In this document: positions 24,125 through 34,800 of the stretch, piece by piece
Numbering within the stretch: position 1 is the first letter of the stretch
Layout: each line of letters opens with the position of its first letter
Source: Cynocephalus volans
Taxonomy: Eukaryota > Chordata > Mammalia > Dermoptera > Cynocephalidae
Direction of reading: 5' to 3'
Assembly (NCBI RefSeq): GCF_027409185.1
Contig: NC_084462.1
Coordinates: 20,621,577-20,685,576 of the forward strand
Length of the DNA: 64,000 bases
Notes under the pieces: generated by a model
Databases searched by the model: none
What the model was told of the DNA's origin: nothing
Seen by the model: only the letters and a program-made list of their open reading frames with translations
Program-made: the position numbers and the translations under genes

Positions 24125-25020
24125 AACAGTATAAACCTAAAAGGTGGAATTGCTGAGCATAGGGCGTATGTATGTTAAACTTTACCAGATAATACCAAGT
24201 GTTGGCCAATGTAGTTGTATTAATTTCCACTCACCAGCAATGAATGAGTGTTCCAGTTGCTTTTCAGCCTTGTAGTCCTCAGTATTGCCAATGCCAATCT
24301 GGTGGTTTGTAATGTGCATTTCTTTGATTATTACTGAAGTTGAGCACCTTTTTATAAGCTTCATTGGCCATTTGGATTTTCTCTTCTATAAAGTGACTTC
24401 AAAATTTTTTTACCATTTCTTTTTTCTATTGCATCATCTGCTTTTTTTTTCTTATTGATTTGTAGGAATTCTTAATTCTGCACACAAGTCTTTGTAAGTT
24501 ATGTGTATTACAGATGTTTTCCTGCTCTGTGGTTTGTTCATTTATTCTCTTCATGGTGTCCTTACTCTTGATACAATCTTCCTAATCTGTTTTTTTATAG
24601 TTAATGATTTTTGTGTTTTTCTTAGAAAATCCTTCTCCATTCTAAAATCATGAAGACATTCCTATATTATATTCTAAAAGTGATATAATTTAGCCTTTTA
24701 CATCTAGGTCTTGTGGAATTTTTTTTTTTTTTTTTTTAAAGATGACTGGTAAGGGGATCTTAACCCTTGACTTGGTGTTGTCAGCACCATGCTCACCCAG
24801 TGAGCTAACCGGCCATCTCTATATAGGGATCTGAACCCGTGGCCTTGGTGTTATCAGCACCACACTCTCCCGAGTGAGCCACAGGCTGGCCCCTTGTGGA
24901 TTTTTAACACTTTCAACTTTCATTTAAATTCTTTTTGATCAACTTATCCTCCAATCTTATTATTACTTTTTTTCTAATTTCTTTGGGCTTAGTTTGCTGT
25001 TCTTTTTGTAAAATTCTTAA
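24125..25020 (-). mobile_element. Old LINE-1 (ORF2 antisense), split by a SINE
   Basis: 'gtggaattgctgagcatagggcg', 'ccactcaccagcaatgaatgagtg', 'gtgcatttctttgattattactgaagttgagcacc' are standard antisense L1 ORF2 phrases. The dimeric SINE at 24719-24893 and the young L1 at 25041 both inserted into this older element. Confidence 0.75.
24719..24893 (-). mobile_element. tRNA-Ile-derived dimeric SINE (CYN-II-like)
   Basis: Reverse copy: T-run of about 17, 'aaagatgactggtaaggggatc', linker 'ctatatagggat', left monomer ending 'ccacaggctggcccc'. Short target-site duplication 'cttgtgga' lies on both sides (24711-24718 and 24893-24900 approximately). Confidence 0.92.
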
Positions 25021-25289
25021 TATGGAAGCATAAAAATATTTATTTTATTTATTTATTTATTTATTTATTTTTTGACAGCAAGATGAACTTTATTAAAAAT
25101 AAATTTGAAATCTACATTTTTTTTAAAAATTTTATTTTGTCGATATACATTGTAGCTGATTATTGCTCCCCATCACCAAAACCTCCCTCCCTTCTCCCTC
25201 CCCCCCTCCCCCCAACAATTTCCTTTCTGTTTGCTTGTCGTATCAACTTCAAATAATTGTGGTTGTTATATCTTCTCCCCCCCCACCGG

Positions 25290-25293
<4 letters not shown>

Positions 25294-25333
<40 letters not shown>
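25294..25333. repeat. (TG)n microsatellite in L1 3' UTR
   Basis: About 20 uninterrupted TG units, next to a C-rich tract at 25275-25285. It lies inside the young L1 3' UTR. Confidence 0.95.
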
Positions 25334-25336
<3 letters not shown>

Positions 25337-25350
25337 TTATATATTAATTT

Positions 25351-26443
25351 TTAGCTCCCACCAATAAGTGAGAACATGTGGTATTTCTCTTTCTGTGCCT
25401 GACTTGTTTCACTTAATATAATTTTCTCAAGGTCCATCCATGTTGTTGCAAATGGCAGTATTTCATTCCTTTTTATAGCTGAGTAGTATTCCATTGTGTA
25501 GATGTACCACATTTTCCGTATCCACTCATCTGATGATGGACATTTGGGCTGGTTCCAACTCTTGGCTATTGTAAAGAGTGCTGCGATGAACATTGGGGAA
25601 CAGGTATACCTTCGACGTGATGATTTCCATTCCTCTGGGTATATTCCCAGCAGTGGGATAGCTGGGTCATATGGCAGATCTATCTGCAATTGTTTGAGGA
25701 ACCTCCATACCATTTTCCATAGAGGCCGCACCATTCTGCAGTCCCACCAACAATGTATGAGAGTTCCTTTTTCTCCGCAACCTCGCCAGCATTTATCGTT
25801 CAGAGTCTTTTGGATTTTAGCCATCCTAACTGGGGTTAGATGGTATCTCAGTGTGGTTTTGATTTGCATTTCCCGGATGCTGAGTGATGTGGAGCATTTT
25901 TTCATATGTCTGTTAGCCATTTGTATATCTTCCTTAGAGAAATGCCTACTTAGCTCTTTTGCCCATTTTTTAATTGGGTTGCTTGTTTTTTTCTTGTAAA
26001 GTTGTTTGAGTTCCTTATATATTCTGGATATTAATCCTTTCTCAGATGTATATTTTGCAAATATTTTCTCCCACTCTGTTGGTTGTCTTTTAACTCTTTT
26101 AATTGTTTCTTTTGCTGTGCAGAAGCTTTTTAGTTTGATATAATCCCATTTGTTTATTTTTCCTTTGGTTGCCCGTGCTTTTGGGGTCGTATTCATGAAG
26201 TCTGTGCCCAGTCCTATTTCCTGAAGTGTTTCTCCTATGTTTTCTTTAAGAAGTTTTATTGTTTCAGGGTGTATATTTAAATCCTTAATCCATTTTGAGT
26301 TGATTTTAGTATACGGTGAGAGGTTTGGATCTAGTTTCATTCTCCTGCATATGGATATCCAGTTATCCCAGCACCATTTGCTGAAGAGGCAGTCCCTTCC
26401 CCAGTGAATAGGCTTGGTGCCCTTGTCAAAGATCAGATGGCAC
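25351..26443 (-). pseudogene. LINE-1 ORF2 C-terminal fragment (5'-truncated)
   Basis: Open on the - strand from the truncation point to a stop at 25351, with an internal methionine at 26340 starting 329 codons. It covers the region after reverse transcriptase and the C-terminal cysteine-containing domain: '[11 protein letters not shown]', '[14 protein letters not shown]', the zinc-knuckle-like C-W-R-G-C-G...HCWWDC segment, '[12 protein letters not shown]' and '[17 protein letters not shown]' are all preserved. The endonuclease and reverse transcriptase domains are absent, so it cannot mobilise anything. Full L1 ORF2 is about 1,275 aa. The lack of stops over about 360 codons fits a recent insertion. 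Confidence 0.93.
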
Positions 26444-26463
26444 TATGGAAGCATAAAAATATT

Positions 26464-26800
26464 AAACACAGTAAAAAAATAAAGATACCTTCTATACAGA
26501 GGAATAAGATAAAAACCAAAAAACCAAAACCAAGCCAAAAACAAACTATTGAAGCCAGAAGAAAATGAAATGACATTTTTTAAGTTCTAAAGGGAAAACA
26601 TGTCAACCTAGAATTTTATATCCAATGAATATATCTATATCTTCCACCATGCTGATGAACTTTTGTTTCCAGTAAAGATGGAGTAATAGGGTCCATATTT
26701 GACCTTCTGGCAAGAAAAAACCCAACAACAACAACAAAAAAACCCCAGACAAAATATATGGAACAACTATTTGTGAGACATTGGACATCAGGAAGGGAAC
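26464..26800 (+). mobile_element. Probable LINE-1 fragment, sense
   Basis: 'gaagccagaagaaaatgaaatgacatttttt' and 'caacctagaattttatatccaatgaatatatc' resemble internal L1 text in sense orientation. Weak call without alignment; it may belong with 27450-27715. Confidence 0.4.
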
Positions 26801-26983
26801 AGTAGTGATTCCTGAGAGATTAGAAATAAATGAAGTAAACCCCGTGATTGGGTCAGACGTTAGCCTTCAGAGGGCTTTCAGGCTGAGGCACAAAGAAGGG
26901 AAGGCAGGTGAAGTTCAGTGTACTCGGAGTTGAGCAGCTGTGCCTGAGAACCCACAGAGACCAAAGTAGTTGGAGTTCTCAGG

Positions 26984-27064
26984 GCTGGCCGATTAGCTCT
27001 GTTGGTTAGAGTGCAGAGTTTATAACACCAAGGTCAAGGGTTTGGGTCCCCCCACACACACAAA
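26984..27064 (+). mobile_element. tRNA-Ile-derived monomeric SINE (CYN-I-like)
   Basis: The head 'ggctggccgattagctctgttggttagagtgcag' is clearly tRNA-Ile-like with the A box, followed by 'aacaccaaggtcaagggtttgggtcccc' covering the B box, and a short CACACA tail. The flanking repeat 'gttctcag' marks the insertion. This copy best shows the tRNA origin of the family. Confidence 0.9.
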
Positions 27065-27094
27065 GGTTCTCAGTACACAGTGCCAACAAGGGAT

Positions 27095-27446
27095 ATATAG
27101 TCATTCCTCAGTATCGGGGGGGGGGAATGGTTCCAGGACCCCCCTGGAAACCAAAATCCATAAATGTTCAAGTCTCCTATATAAAATGGTATAGTATTTG
27201 CATACAGCCCATGCACATCCTCCTGTATACTTTAAATCATCTCCAGATTACTTAAGATACCTTACACAATTTAAATGCTATGTAAACAGTTGTTATACTG
27301 TGTTGTTTAAAGAATAACAAAAAAGTCTATTCATGTTCAATATAGACGCAACCATCCATTTAAAAAAAATATTTTCAATCCATAGTTGGTTAAATCCACA
27401 AATGCGGAATCCACAAATACCGAACTCATGAATATGTAGGGCTATA
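27095..27446 (+). mobile_element. MER2 (Tigger-type mariner) DNA transposon
   Basis: Near full-length match to recalled MER2: 'cattcctcagtatcggggg', 'ggttccaggacccccctgga', 'tataaaatggtatagtatttgcata', 'atcctcctgtatactttaaatcatctccagattactta' and the inverted right end 'aatccacaaataccgaactcatgaatatg'. MER2 is an eutherian Tigger-derived nonautonomous family. Confidence 0.88.
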
Positions 27447-27449
27447 CAT

Positions 27450-27715
27450 GAAGAGGTATAATATCACTTGAAGGTAGATTGTGATATGTTAAAATGGGTA
27501 CTATGCACTCTCTAAAGCAACCAGTAAAATTTATGAAACAAAGATAAATAACAAGCCAGTAAAGGAGATAAAATAAACCATAAAAATATTCGATTAATCC
27601 AAAAGAAGACATAAAAAGATGAAAAGGAGAACGAAGGATTAAAAATGGGACAGTGGAAGACAAATAGCAAGGCGAGAGATTCTAACCCAACCATATTAAC
27701 AATCACATTAAATGT
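27450..27715 (+). mobile_element. Probable LINE-1 fragment, sense
   Basis: 'gagattctaacccaaccatattaacaatcacattaaatgtgaatgatct' is an L1-type phrase in sense orientation. Ends are unclear. Confidence 0.45.
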
Positions 27716-30700
27716 GAATGATCTTTGTGTGATTTTATATGATTGCATAGAGGCAGGAGGATGAAATGGAAGAATATATATTAGGTCATTTATATTTGTT
27801 ACTTTGGGATATGGTGGCAGGGGGATTGGTTTTCTCTCTATATTTGTTTTGTTTGATCTGTTACAGTACATTTATTACACTTTTCAAAAAAACCAAAAAA
27901 CAAAAAAATCTATAATAGCAGTTAGATTAGTTTGTCTCCAGCCCTATCTAGCATATCCATGCAGCTATTACTGCTTATCGTTTCTTCTTCCATCCCTAGA
28001 AGATCAAAGGTTTATCCTCTGGTGAAATGGTGAAAATAAATAAAATTCAGTGCTGTGTACAGGATAGTCTAACTTGCTGAGGTGAGATGGGGGGAGGTTC
28101 ATGGTTAATAGCACTCATCTGCTTCACTTGTTAGGCTGGCATTCTCTCTGATTTCCTGCATCTTCACTTATCTCCTGTGATAGAAACTGCTAGTTATGTC
28201 CCGATATCTGTTCTCTCCTTTCAAAGTAACAGAACCTCCAGTTTTTAGCTAAGGAACATTTCCCTCCCAGAATAAAGACTCTATGTGCCAGCATTCTTTG
28301 TAGAAAGTAGTGGTCATATGACTAAGATCTGCCCAATGGGATATGAACAGAAGTGACTTGTGCCTCTCCTGGGTTGTGCCCCTAAAAGAAAGGGCATTCT
28401 ATCCACTTCCTTTTTCCTACTTACCACTGGCTGAAATACAGATATGGTGTTGGCCATCTTGAATTACACAGATGACAAAAACACCTTATGGATGGCTGAG
28501 CAGTAATTTAGAAGGAGCCTCATTTTCCGGCTCCTTTGAAGCTACCTGGATGGTTGTATGATAATTAACGATGAATCTAAGGCACTTTTATTTTGGGATC
28601 TCTATTAGTACAGTTTAATATCCATGTCCTAAAATATATACTCCCATACATTTTTAGTTTTCCTTTCGTAGTTAAAATTAGAATGTTCCCCTTCCCCATT
28701 TATTTTAAAGTAGTTTCCATGTAATCTTGATGTTAGAAGATGATAGCTATGAGTTTTATTTTCTCTCTTACAGAAAAGAAAAGGAAAAATAGAATTAGTG
28801 AATAAATCTAAGACTTTATATTTGGAAAAACAAACAAGTGATAGAAAAATCTATGGTTACACTATTCAGTGCAAAAGAGAAACAAATTCTTGGAAAACTC
28901 TCTAAAAATAGATCCCTATACCAGCCAGCCACATACACACACACACACACACACACCAGAAATTGTAAATAATAAACATAAACATAATAAATAACTTACT
29001 CAAAAACTTGAAAATACTAATTTAAGGACAATTTGGAAGACAGAACATATTACCAGAATGGAAACAAAATAGGAAGAACAAAAATAAAACTCCAAAAGGC
29101 TTATCCTCTAAAAGTTTCTACATTCAGAAGTTTCATAAATGAATCTTCCTGAACATTTTTTAAGGAGGTCATTTCTACTGTTTATAATTCTCTCTAGAAC
29201 AAAACACAAGGTAGAGATTTATGTAGTTGAATCTGCTAAAGACTCAAATCCCTGATATCCAAATCTGGTACAGGAAGTAAAAACAAAAGGAAATACAATA
29301 TTTGTTATAAAAGAACAGGATTCCTTTTTTTCCCCAAAAAGAACATGAGTTGAATATTTATTTATTTAAAAAATCCTCACTGGCTGTATCCAAGAATGTA
29401 AAATAGATTAATTGATATAAAACTTACTGTTTGAACATATTAATAAGTAACTAAAATTATCATTTCAATAGTTTTTGAAAAATCATATGAAGACATTTAT
29501 TGCTCCCTCTTCATACAGGATACGTGACATCATAAAGAATATCTATTTTAGCCTAAAGCCATAGTACTTGTTTGCTCAAACTCTACAAGAAATTCCATTA
29601 ACATTGTAAAATAAGAATTCCAGTTTATTAACATTGTTATGTAATACAGGATAGCCCAAAGTTTTAAGCTTCAATAACTTCAAAGGTAAAAATGGTCAAG
29701 TGCACAAAAAGTATCTTTTTAAACTTTAAATTTCTTTTACCCTCACTTATGAGTACTTTGTGAATTTTGAATAATAAATTTATAATGGCAAATGATTATA
29801 GGACAAGGAGCGGGCTAATAAGGTGGCCACAATGAACAGAATCTACAGAAAAATGTTGACAATTTGTAGAAATAAACGAGGATCACCCAAATGAGAACAG
29901 GCAAAGGCTGTTTATGTAGAGGTTGCTATAGCTAGGGAGTCAGCCACCCAACCTTGCCTTTTGGCAGAGATGCAGACAAAAGCAGAGGGAGGAGTGGGAA
30001 AGCTTTACAGTGAACTTAATAGGAAGGTTTCAGGTATGCCCTGATTGAAGACTGTTGGCCTGGGGAAGCTGGAGGTGGCTATCTAGAAGCAGGACAAGTA
30101 AACAGTAGAAATCATTCCCAGAAAAAATATTTTTAAAATGTAAAAAATGTTATTGGTCAAGGGTGCACATTTGGCTTTCTCTGGTTGGTCCTGAGTTGGA
30201 AGTAGGGACAAAAATTAGGGAAGCTGTCGGTTATTGATTAAGTCCTGGCCATTTTGGGCCTGTGAGTACAATAGTTACTGTTTAGCTTCCTGTATTGTTT
30301 CTAGAGATACCAATCTGGTTTCCTGGTTTTTTTGTTGTAAGTAAGGGTTTCCTAGGTTTCCTGGGCCAATTGCAGCAGTGATAGGTCAGGTTATTTTTTT
30401 TTATATACTGTCTGGTTATTATCCCTTTCTATGTTCCCTCTCCCTTATGTATTACTTCATGATCACCTTATCCTACCATGAGCTACAGACATCATTTTTA
30501 TACAGGGGTTACCTGAGACTTCATAATTGTTTCAAGGGTTCCTCCAGGGTAAATATTGAGACTGATTCCTCAACTATGAAATGGGGATAATGACACCTAT
30601 TTCAGGGGTTGGTTGAGGCCTGAAGGATAGGCCTTTATTAAAAGTAAAATTCCTATAATAAGCCCCTCGGATAACAGACTCTCTAGGAACTAGGCCTACT

Positions 30701-30740
30701 GCCAGGCCCAGGTTGGACTTCTGAGTTTGGGGCAGGCATA
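27716..30740. other. Largely unassigned AT-rich region
   Basis: About 3 kb without a gene. A piece at 28110-28560 has the feel of a medium-reiterated repeat, for example 'ggtcatatgactaagatctgcccaatgggatatgaacagaagtgac', but I cannot name it. At 28914-28957 a SINE-like 3' end 'ataccagccagccac' runs into an (AC)n tract. The stretch 29780-30400 may be an unidentified LTR. Confidence 0.35.
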
Positions 30741-30744
30741 ATCC

Positions 30745-31085
30745 ACCCCACAAGATGGCGCAGGGCTGGGAACCAATCAGATCAAATCTATTGGGACGCG
30801 CAAGGGCCAGCGCCAGCCTAGAGAGGTTGTGGAAGAGGGCACGTTCACGGACAGTTTGCGTGGCAACCAGCACCATGGAAGCAACACAGGGTTAGGCCAC
30901 AGAGCCACGCTACGCCTGGCTGGCCCACGCCAGCATCCTCCCAGGCCGTGGCCGGAAGTGCATAGGGGCCGGCCGGAAGTGTCGCACCGCAGAGGCTGCT
31001 GGGAGTTGTAGTGCGCCCGGGGAGGGGGGCTCTTGCGCAGTGTTTTGAGATGTTGGACTCGGACGTGCGCACTTCCGGACCACAG
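30745..31085 (+). promoter_or_regulatory. CpG-rich TATA-less promoter of the KRAB zinc-finger gene
   Basis: CpG density rises sharply here. Visible motifs: a YY1-type 'aagatggcgc' at 30752-30761; a CCAAT box 'aaccaatcag' at 30771-30780 and an inverted one at 30790-30794; ETS-type 'ccggaagt' at 30952-30959 and 30973-30980 and 'acttccgg' at 31071-31078; and the ZNF143/THAP11-type element 'ctgggagttgtagt' at 30999-31012. There is no TATA box. This motif set is typical of housekeeping-like promoters, including KRAB zinc-finger gene promoters. Divergent transcription to the left is possible but no gene was seen there. Confidence 0.75.
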
Positions 31086-31304
31086 GCTATTCACACTGCG
31101 ACTGGGGACACGGGACCTGGTCTGCTCTGAAGTCCTTGTGACGCACACCAGCGAGGCTATTTATTCGCTCCAAGGCTGTGTTGAGAGTGCGAGTGTGGCC
31201 AGACCCACTTGCTGCATAGCCGGCTCGGCTCTGGCGGGCTGCTCCATCTGACGTCCTTCTCGGAGTGTCGGGGTGCTGTCGAGTTGGGCTGGGGGACTCT
31301 ACAG
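31040..31304 (+). other. Noncoding exon 1 of the KRAB zinc-finger gene (5' edge approximate)
   Basis: Sequence downstream of the promoter ending at a donor 'actctacag|gtagtg' after 31304. This fits the usual KRAB zinc-finger gene layout: a noncoding first exon, then a short start-codon exon. A second potential exon is visible at 31365-31438, with acceptor 'ctctctcttctcgcag' and donor 'gacgcag|gtgagc'; it may be an alternative or additional 5' UTR exon. The transcription start is inferred from the promoter motifs only. Confidence 0.5.
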
Positions 31305-31743
31305 GTAGTGGGTGCGGGAGCAGCGGCAGGCCTCTTGTTTCACTGCTCCTCTCTCTTCTCGCAGCTCTGCCTGGTCGGAACCCACCGTCTCCAGGAGGCT
31401 CGCGTGGGGAACCTACAGATGTGACAGGCTGGACGCAGGTGAGCTGGGGGCGCCTTGTTGCTGCCCTGAGATCATCCCTCTTCCCTTAGAGCGAATTTGT
31501 TTCTGTCCCTTGACCTGGAGTGTCTGTGCTCATCCCTACCCCTGAACTCCACCCGTGGCTTCTCTGGTGCCTGGGTCTCTGGAGGGAGGACCGCTGAGGA
31601 GATCCGCCCGCCTTGTAGGGGATACTTCTCTTTCTCTCCAATCTTCCCTCGCTCCCACGGACCCCACATCGCAGCCAGCGGTGTGCGCAGAGCTATAAGG
31701 GAAACGAGGGAAGCGTGTGAAATGGTTGTGATTTCAGGGATCT

Positions 31744-32360
31744 GGGCTCATTCAACAAACATTTATTGAGTGCCTGGGTCAGATACCCGGGAAGCCAAGG
31801 ACTGGGTCCCGTCCTCGTGTGAGGTCCTGTGGAGATGTTGGGCCCGTTAACAAATAAGAGCGACCGAAAGGTAGGTACCCTGATAGTTATCCCTGTGGAT
31901 GAATGGACACCCAGGGGAGGGAGGGTCAGTTCAGACCGGGGAAGGGGTGACTGCAGGTCAGACTTACAGAAAAATAAGGTCTGTGTGCGTGAAAAGGAGC
32001 AAAAAGATGTTTCAGGACGAAGGAGCAGCATCTGTAAGGGGTAAGAGCGTAAAACGTTGGGTGCTGCTGGAGGTGGTGCCGTGGAGGCGCCCCCGGGAGA
32101 TGAGGCTGGGGACCGGTCAGCGAGCCGCGCCGGCAAGGCTCTGGGGCTGGGTCGAGGGGGGTGGTCTTCCTCCTGTGCGCGCCCCAAGTGCGGTACTGCG
32201 GGGCAGCAGCACGGTTACACTGGGTTTTGGTCACAATACACCGGCAGCAAGTGGAGTTGGTGAGGGCGGAACTAAGGCAGTGAGGAAATTGAGTAGGGAG
32301 ATGGGTCTCAGATATGTGAAGCCGGGAAGCGCCTGGCCTGGGCGGTGAAGGTGGGACAAT
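31744..32360 (+). mobile_element. L2 fragment, sense
   Basis: 'ggctcattcaacaaacatttattgagtgcctgg' is the L2 hallmark phrase, followed by degraded L2-like text ('gtgaggtcctgtggagatgttgg', 'aggaaattgagtagggagatggg'). The sequence is unusually CpG-rich for L2 because it lies in the CpG island downstream of exon 1. Confidence 0.55.
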
Positions 32361-32749
32361 GTGAGCGCGCGGGTTTGCAGCCGATGGAGAAGGGAGGCGG
32401 CAGAGACAGTTTCGTGCAGACTATTTTTTTTTTACGGCACTTGGTGAAGAGAGGCGAGCAACAGGCGGGGTGGGATGTGATGCAGAGTTGAAAGAGGATT
32501 TGTGTTTCTTTGATGCTTTTCTGTTTAAGACTTGAGTTGGGGTGGGGTGGGGGAATGAAACCAATACTATGGTGTTAAACCTTGATAAGGTCAAATGTGT
32601 CAGTCTTTTCCTTGGGTCCTTTTTTTTTTTTTCTTTCATTTTTGTGTTATTTATTTTAATTTTCCCTCCAGTATGAATTCTGTTGTAAAAATGAAGAACA
32701 TTACCAGAAAGCTTTCCAAAATTGCTAACGTTCATAGTTTATTCTTCCA

Positions 32750-33680
32750 GTGAGCATTTTTCGAGTTTCCTAAGGCATGAGTGTTTACTAAAAATACTCC
32801 TATATTTTTACATTCATACAGCTTTTTTGCCGGTGTGGGTTTTCACATGTACAGTAAGACTCGTAAAAAGGTTGCAGCATTTCCCTCATTTCCTACAATC
32901 ACAGTTTCTCTGCAGTGGGAATTATTTTTACAACAGAATAAAAGAGCAAGGTATAAATATAAATGAAGTATTTCCCTTATTTCCAACATTGACAACATGT
33001 TTTTTGTCTCTGTGAGATTACCAAAGAATATTAACATATGAGGCAGAACTAAAACTTTCCTAAGTATCTTACCTGCATAAGATTTCTTTCCATTGCATGT
33101 TGTGACTTATTCACTAATGTCTGAAGGATTTTTAACATTTGTCACATTCTTGTTTCCGCTTACATATTAGGTTGTAAGGAATTTCTGAAGGCTTTCCCAG
33201 GTTTCTTACATGTATAGGTATCTCTTAAGTGAAACGTTTTAAATGTTGAGTTCAGAAAAAGATATGAGGAACAAGTGAGGGTCTTCCTGTGTCCTTTACA
33301 TTTGTAGGACTTTATTCAAGTGTGAATTCTAATGTGGATATTGACTGAGCCCTAAGTACTGTTTTCCCATATTTCTTACATACTGAGGGCTTTTTTCCTG
33401 GGTGAGTTTCCAGTGTGCTATTAAAGCATGTGAAATATCTTAAGGCTGTATCTCATTCTTACCTTCACATGACTTTTACAGTAATTTTAGATATGTGAAA
33501 CAGTGTTGAAACAAAAAATCTTTCCCACATCCTTACAACTGGAATGTTTTTCAAGTGTGAGTTCTTACACATTGCGTAAGGTATGAAGAATTACTGCTCT
33601 CCCGTATCCCTTATGTTAATGGAATTTCTGCCCATAGTAAATTCCCACGTGTTATCATAAGGTATTTTTCCAGATGAGTT
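32750..33680 (-). pseudogene. Decayed C2H2 zinc-finger array, antisense to host gene
   Basis: On the - strand, remnants of the repeating 28-codon zinc-finger unit recur at roughly 80-90 bp spacing: the antisense of the Tyr-x-Cys region ('ttacat' motifs) appears near 33206, 33296, 33376 and 33464, and degraded linker text (HTGEKPY type) between them. Examples are 'ccctcagtatgtaagaaatatgggaaaac' and 'acatgtaagaaacctgggaaagcc' on the - strand. About ten units can be guessed, all with stops and indels. It lies in intron 1 of the KRAB zinc-finger gene. Confidence 0.75.
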
Positions 33681-33684
33681 TAGA

Positions 33685-33930
33685 TATGAATACTAAAAGA
33701 ACTCAATGCTGGAGAGTAAGCCTATGAAATGTATGGGAGGCATTTGCTTGTTCTACAGATCTTGACATATACACATGAACTGACAATGCAGAAAAGCCCT
33801 ATGAATGTAAAGAATGTGGAAACCTTTAGATATTCTACATGTCTCATATTCACACATGAACTCATGCTGGGGAAAAACTGTAGAGATTAACAAATGTAGG
33901 AAAACATTCACTCAGTCTTCACCTTGGGTC
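33685..33930 (+). pseudogene. Decayed C2H2 zinc-finger units, sense
   Basis: On the + strand, three degraded fingers follow each other: 'caatgctggagagtaagcctatgaaatg' (linker plus first cysteine region) at 33690, 'gcagaaaagccctatgaatgtaaagaatgtgg' at about 33790-33822, and 'gctggggaaaaactgtagag ... tgtaggaaaacattcactcag' at 33862-33920. Frameshifts and stops are present. The orientation is opposite to the array at 32750-33680, so the two diverge from about 33.68 kb. Confidence 0.75.
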
Positions 33931-34129
33931 TTATTGAAGGTGGTTTCCCCTACTGTATGTTTGTAATTCATTTTTACTATTTTTAATTAGTAATATTAGA
34001 ATGTCTAAACACATAACTAATCTAAATATTAAATAAATAAAAAGAAACTAGAAAGAAAGAAGTACAAAGAAAGAAGCCTTTGTTCTCATTGTCCAGATTG
34101 AGCAAATGTTAAAAGTTTATTTGCTACAG

Positions 34130-34800
34130 ATTTTTTAAGGAATGAAAACCTGATAAATACCATTGGAGCCCCTGTGCCCCCTCCCTCACTCAGAGGTAAC
34201 AACTAAAATTGCTGTGTATCCTTTTATGTCTTTATTTACTTACTAGGTATGAATATAGACATAAACAATATATAAGGTAGTTTTGTGTGTTTATCACCTT
34301 TGCCTATGTTCCTTTGGATTGTTTTTTTCTTATGTATTTTTAGTATTTTTTTCACATATTCTAGATAAAAATCCATTTTGGCTTATACACATTGCTAAAA
34401 TCTCAAGTAGAATCTGATAAAATACTTGGTGTTTCTCTGGGGTGTATTTTTGAGTATGGATCCATTTCATTTAGTATTTATTTTGGCTTTCTGTTTCTTT
34501 GTCAGTCAACTTTAGTAATTTATACTTATCTAAAAAGTTGTCACATTTAATTTAGAATTAAATTATTTATAGTAATCCCTTACAATTAAAAAACTACTAT
34601 ATCTGAAATCATCTCCTTTTTCACGTCTAGAAATAGTTTATTTTTGCTTTCTCTTGATCAATTGTGCCTGAAGTTCATCTATTTTATTTTTAAATACAAA
34701 CCAAGTGCTTTTTATCAGTTCTAATAAGTCCTTTCCAAGAATGTTTTTTCTTTCTAGCTTTCTATTATAGCCCTAAGATATGTATTAAATAAAAAGACTG
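34130..34800 (-). mobile_element. Probable old LINE-1 fragment, reverse
   Basis: AT-rich antisense L1-like text, including 'gtatttttgagtatggatccatttcatttagtatttat' near 34445, which has a close relative at about 36223. Edges are uncertain. Confidence 0.4.

Larger units (their letters stand above)
25041..26443 (-). mobile_element. Young 5'-truncated LINE-1 with perfect target-site duplication
   Basis: The insertion is bounded by a perfect 20-bp direct repeat beginning 'tatggaagcataaaa' at 25021-25040 and 26444-26463. Reading on the - strand: the C-terminal third of ORF2, stop at 25351, a 3' UTR containing a (GT)n tract on the + strand at 25294-25333, an A-rich end near 25117, about 43 bp of extra sequence with an AATAAA signal, and a terminal A-rich (ATTT on +) tail at 25041-25073. 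The length of about 1.4 kb with a clean 5' break is a typical 5'-truncated L1 insertion. Confidence 0.95.

Noticed and set aside
25502-25999. A 165-codon + strand open frame
   Set aside because: It is the antisense shadow of the L1 ORF2 fragment on the - strand; its length reflects the young age of that L1.
26984-27064. Possible tRNA-Ile gene
   Set aside because: The head is tRNA-like, but the anticodon and acceptor stems do not pair properly, and it has a SINE tail and target-site duplication.
31899-32348. 149-codon + strand and 164-codon - strand frames downstream of exon 1
   Set aside because: CpG-rich sequence has few stop codons by composition. The region overlaps L2-like sequence and shows no domain.
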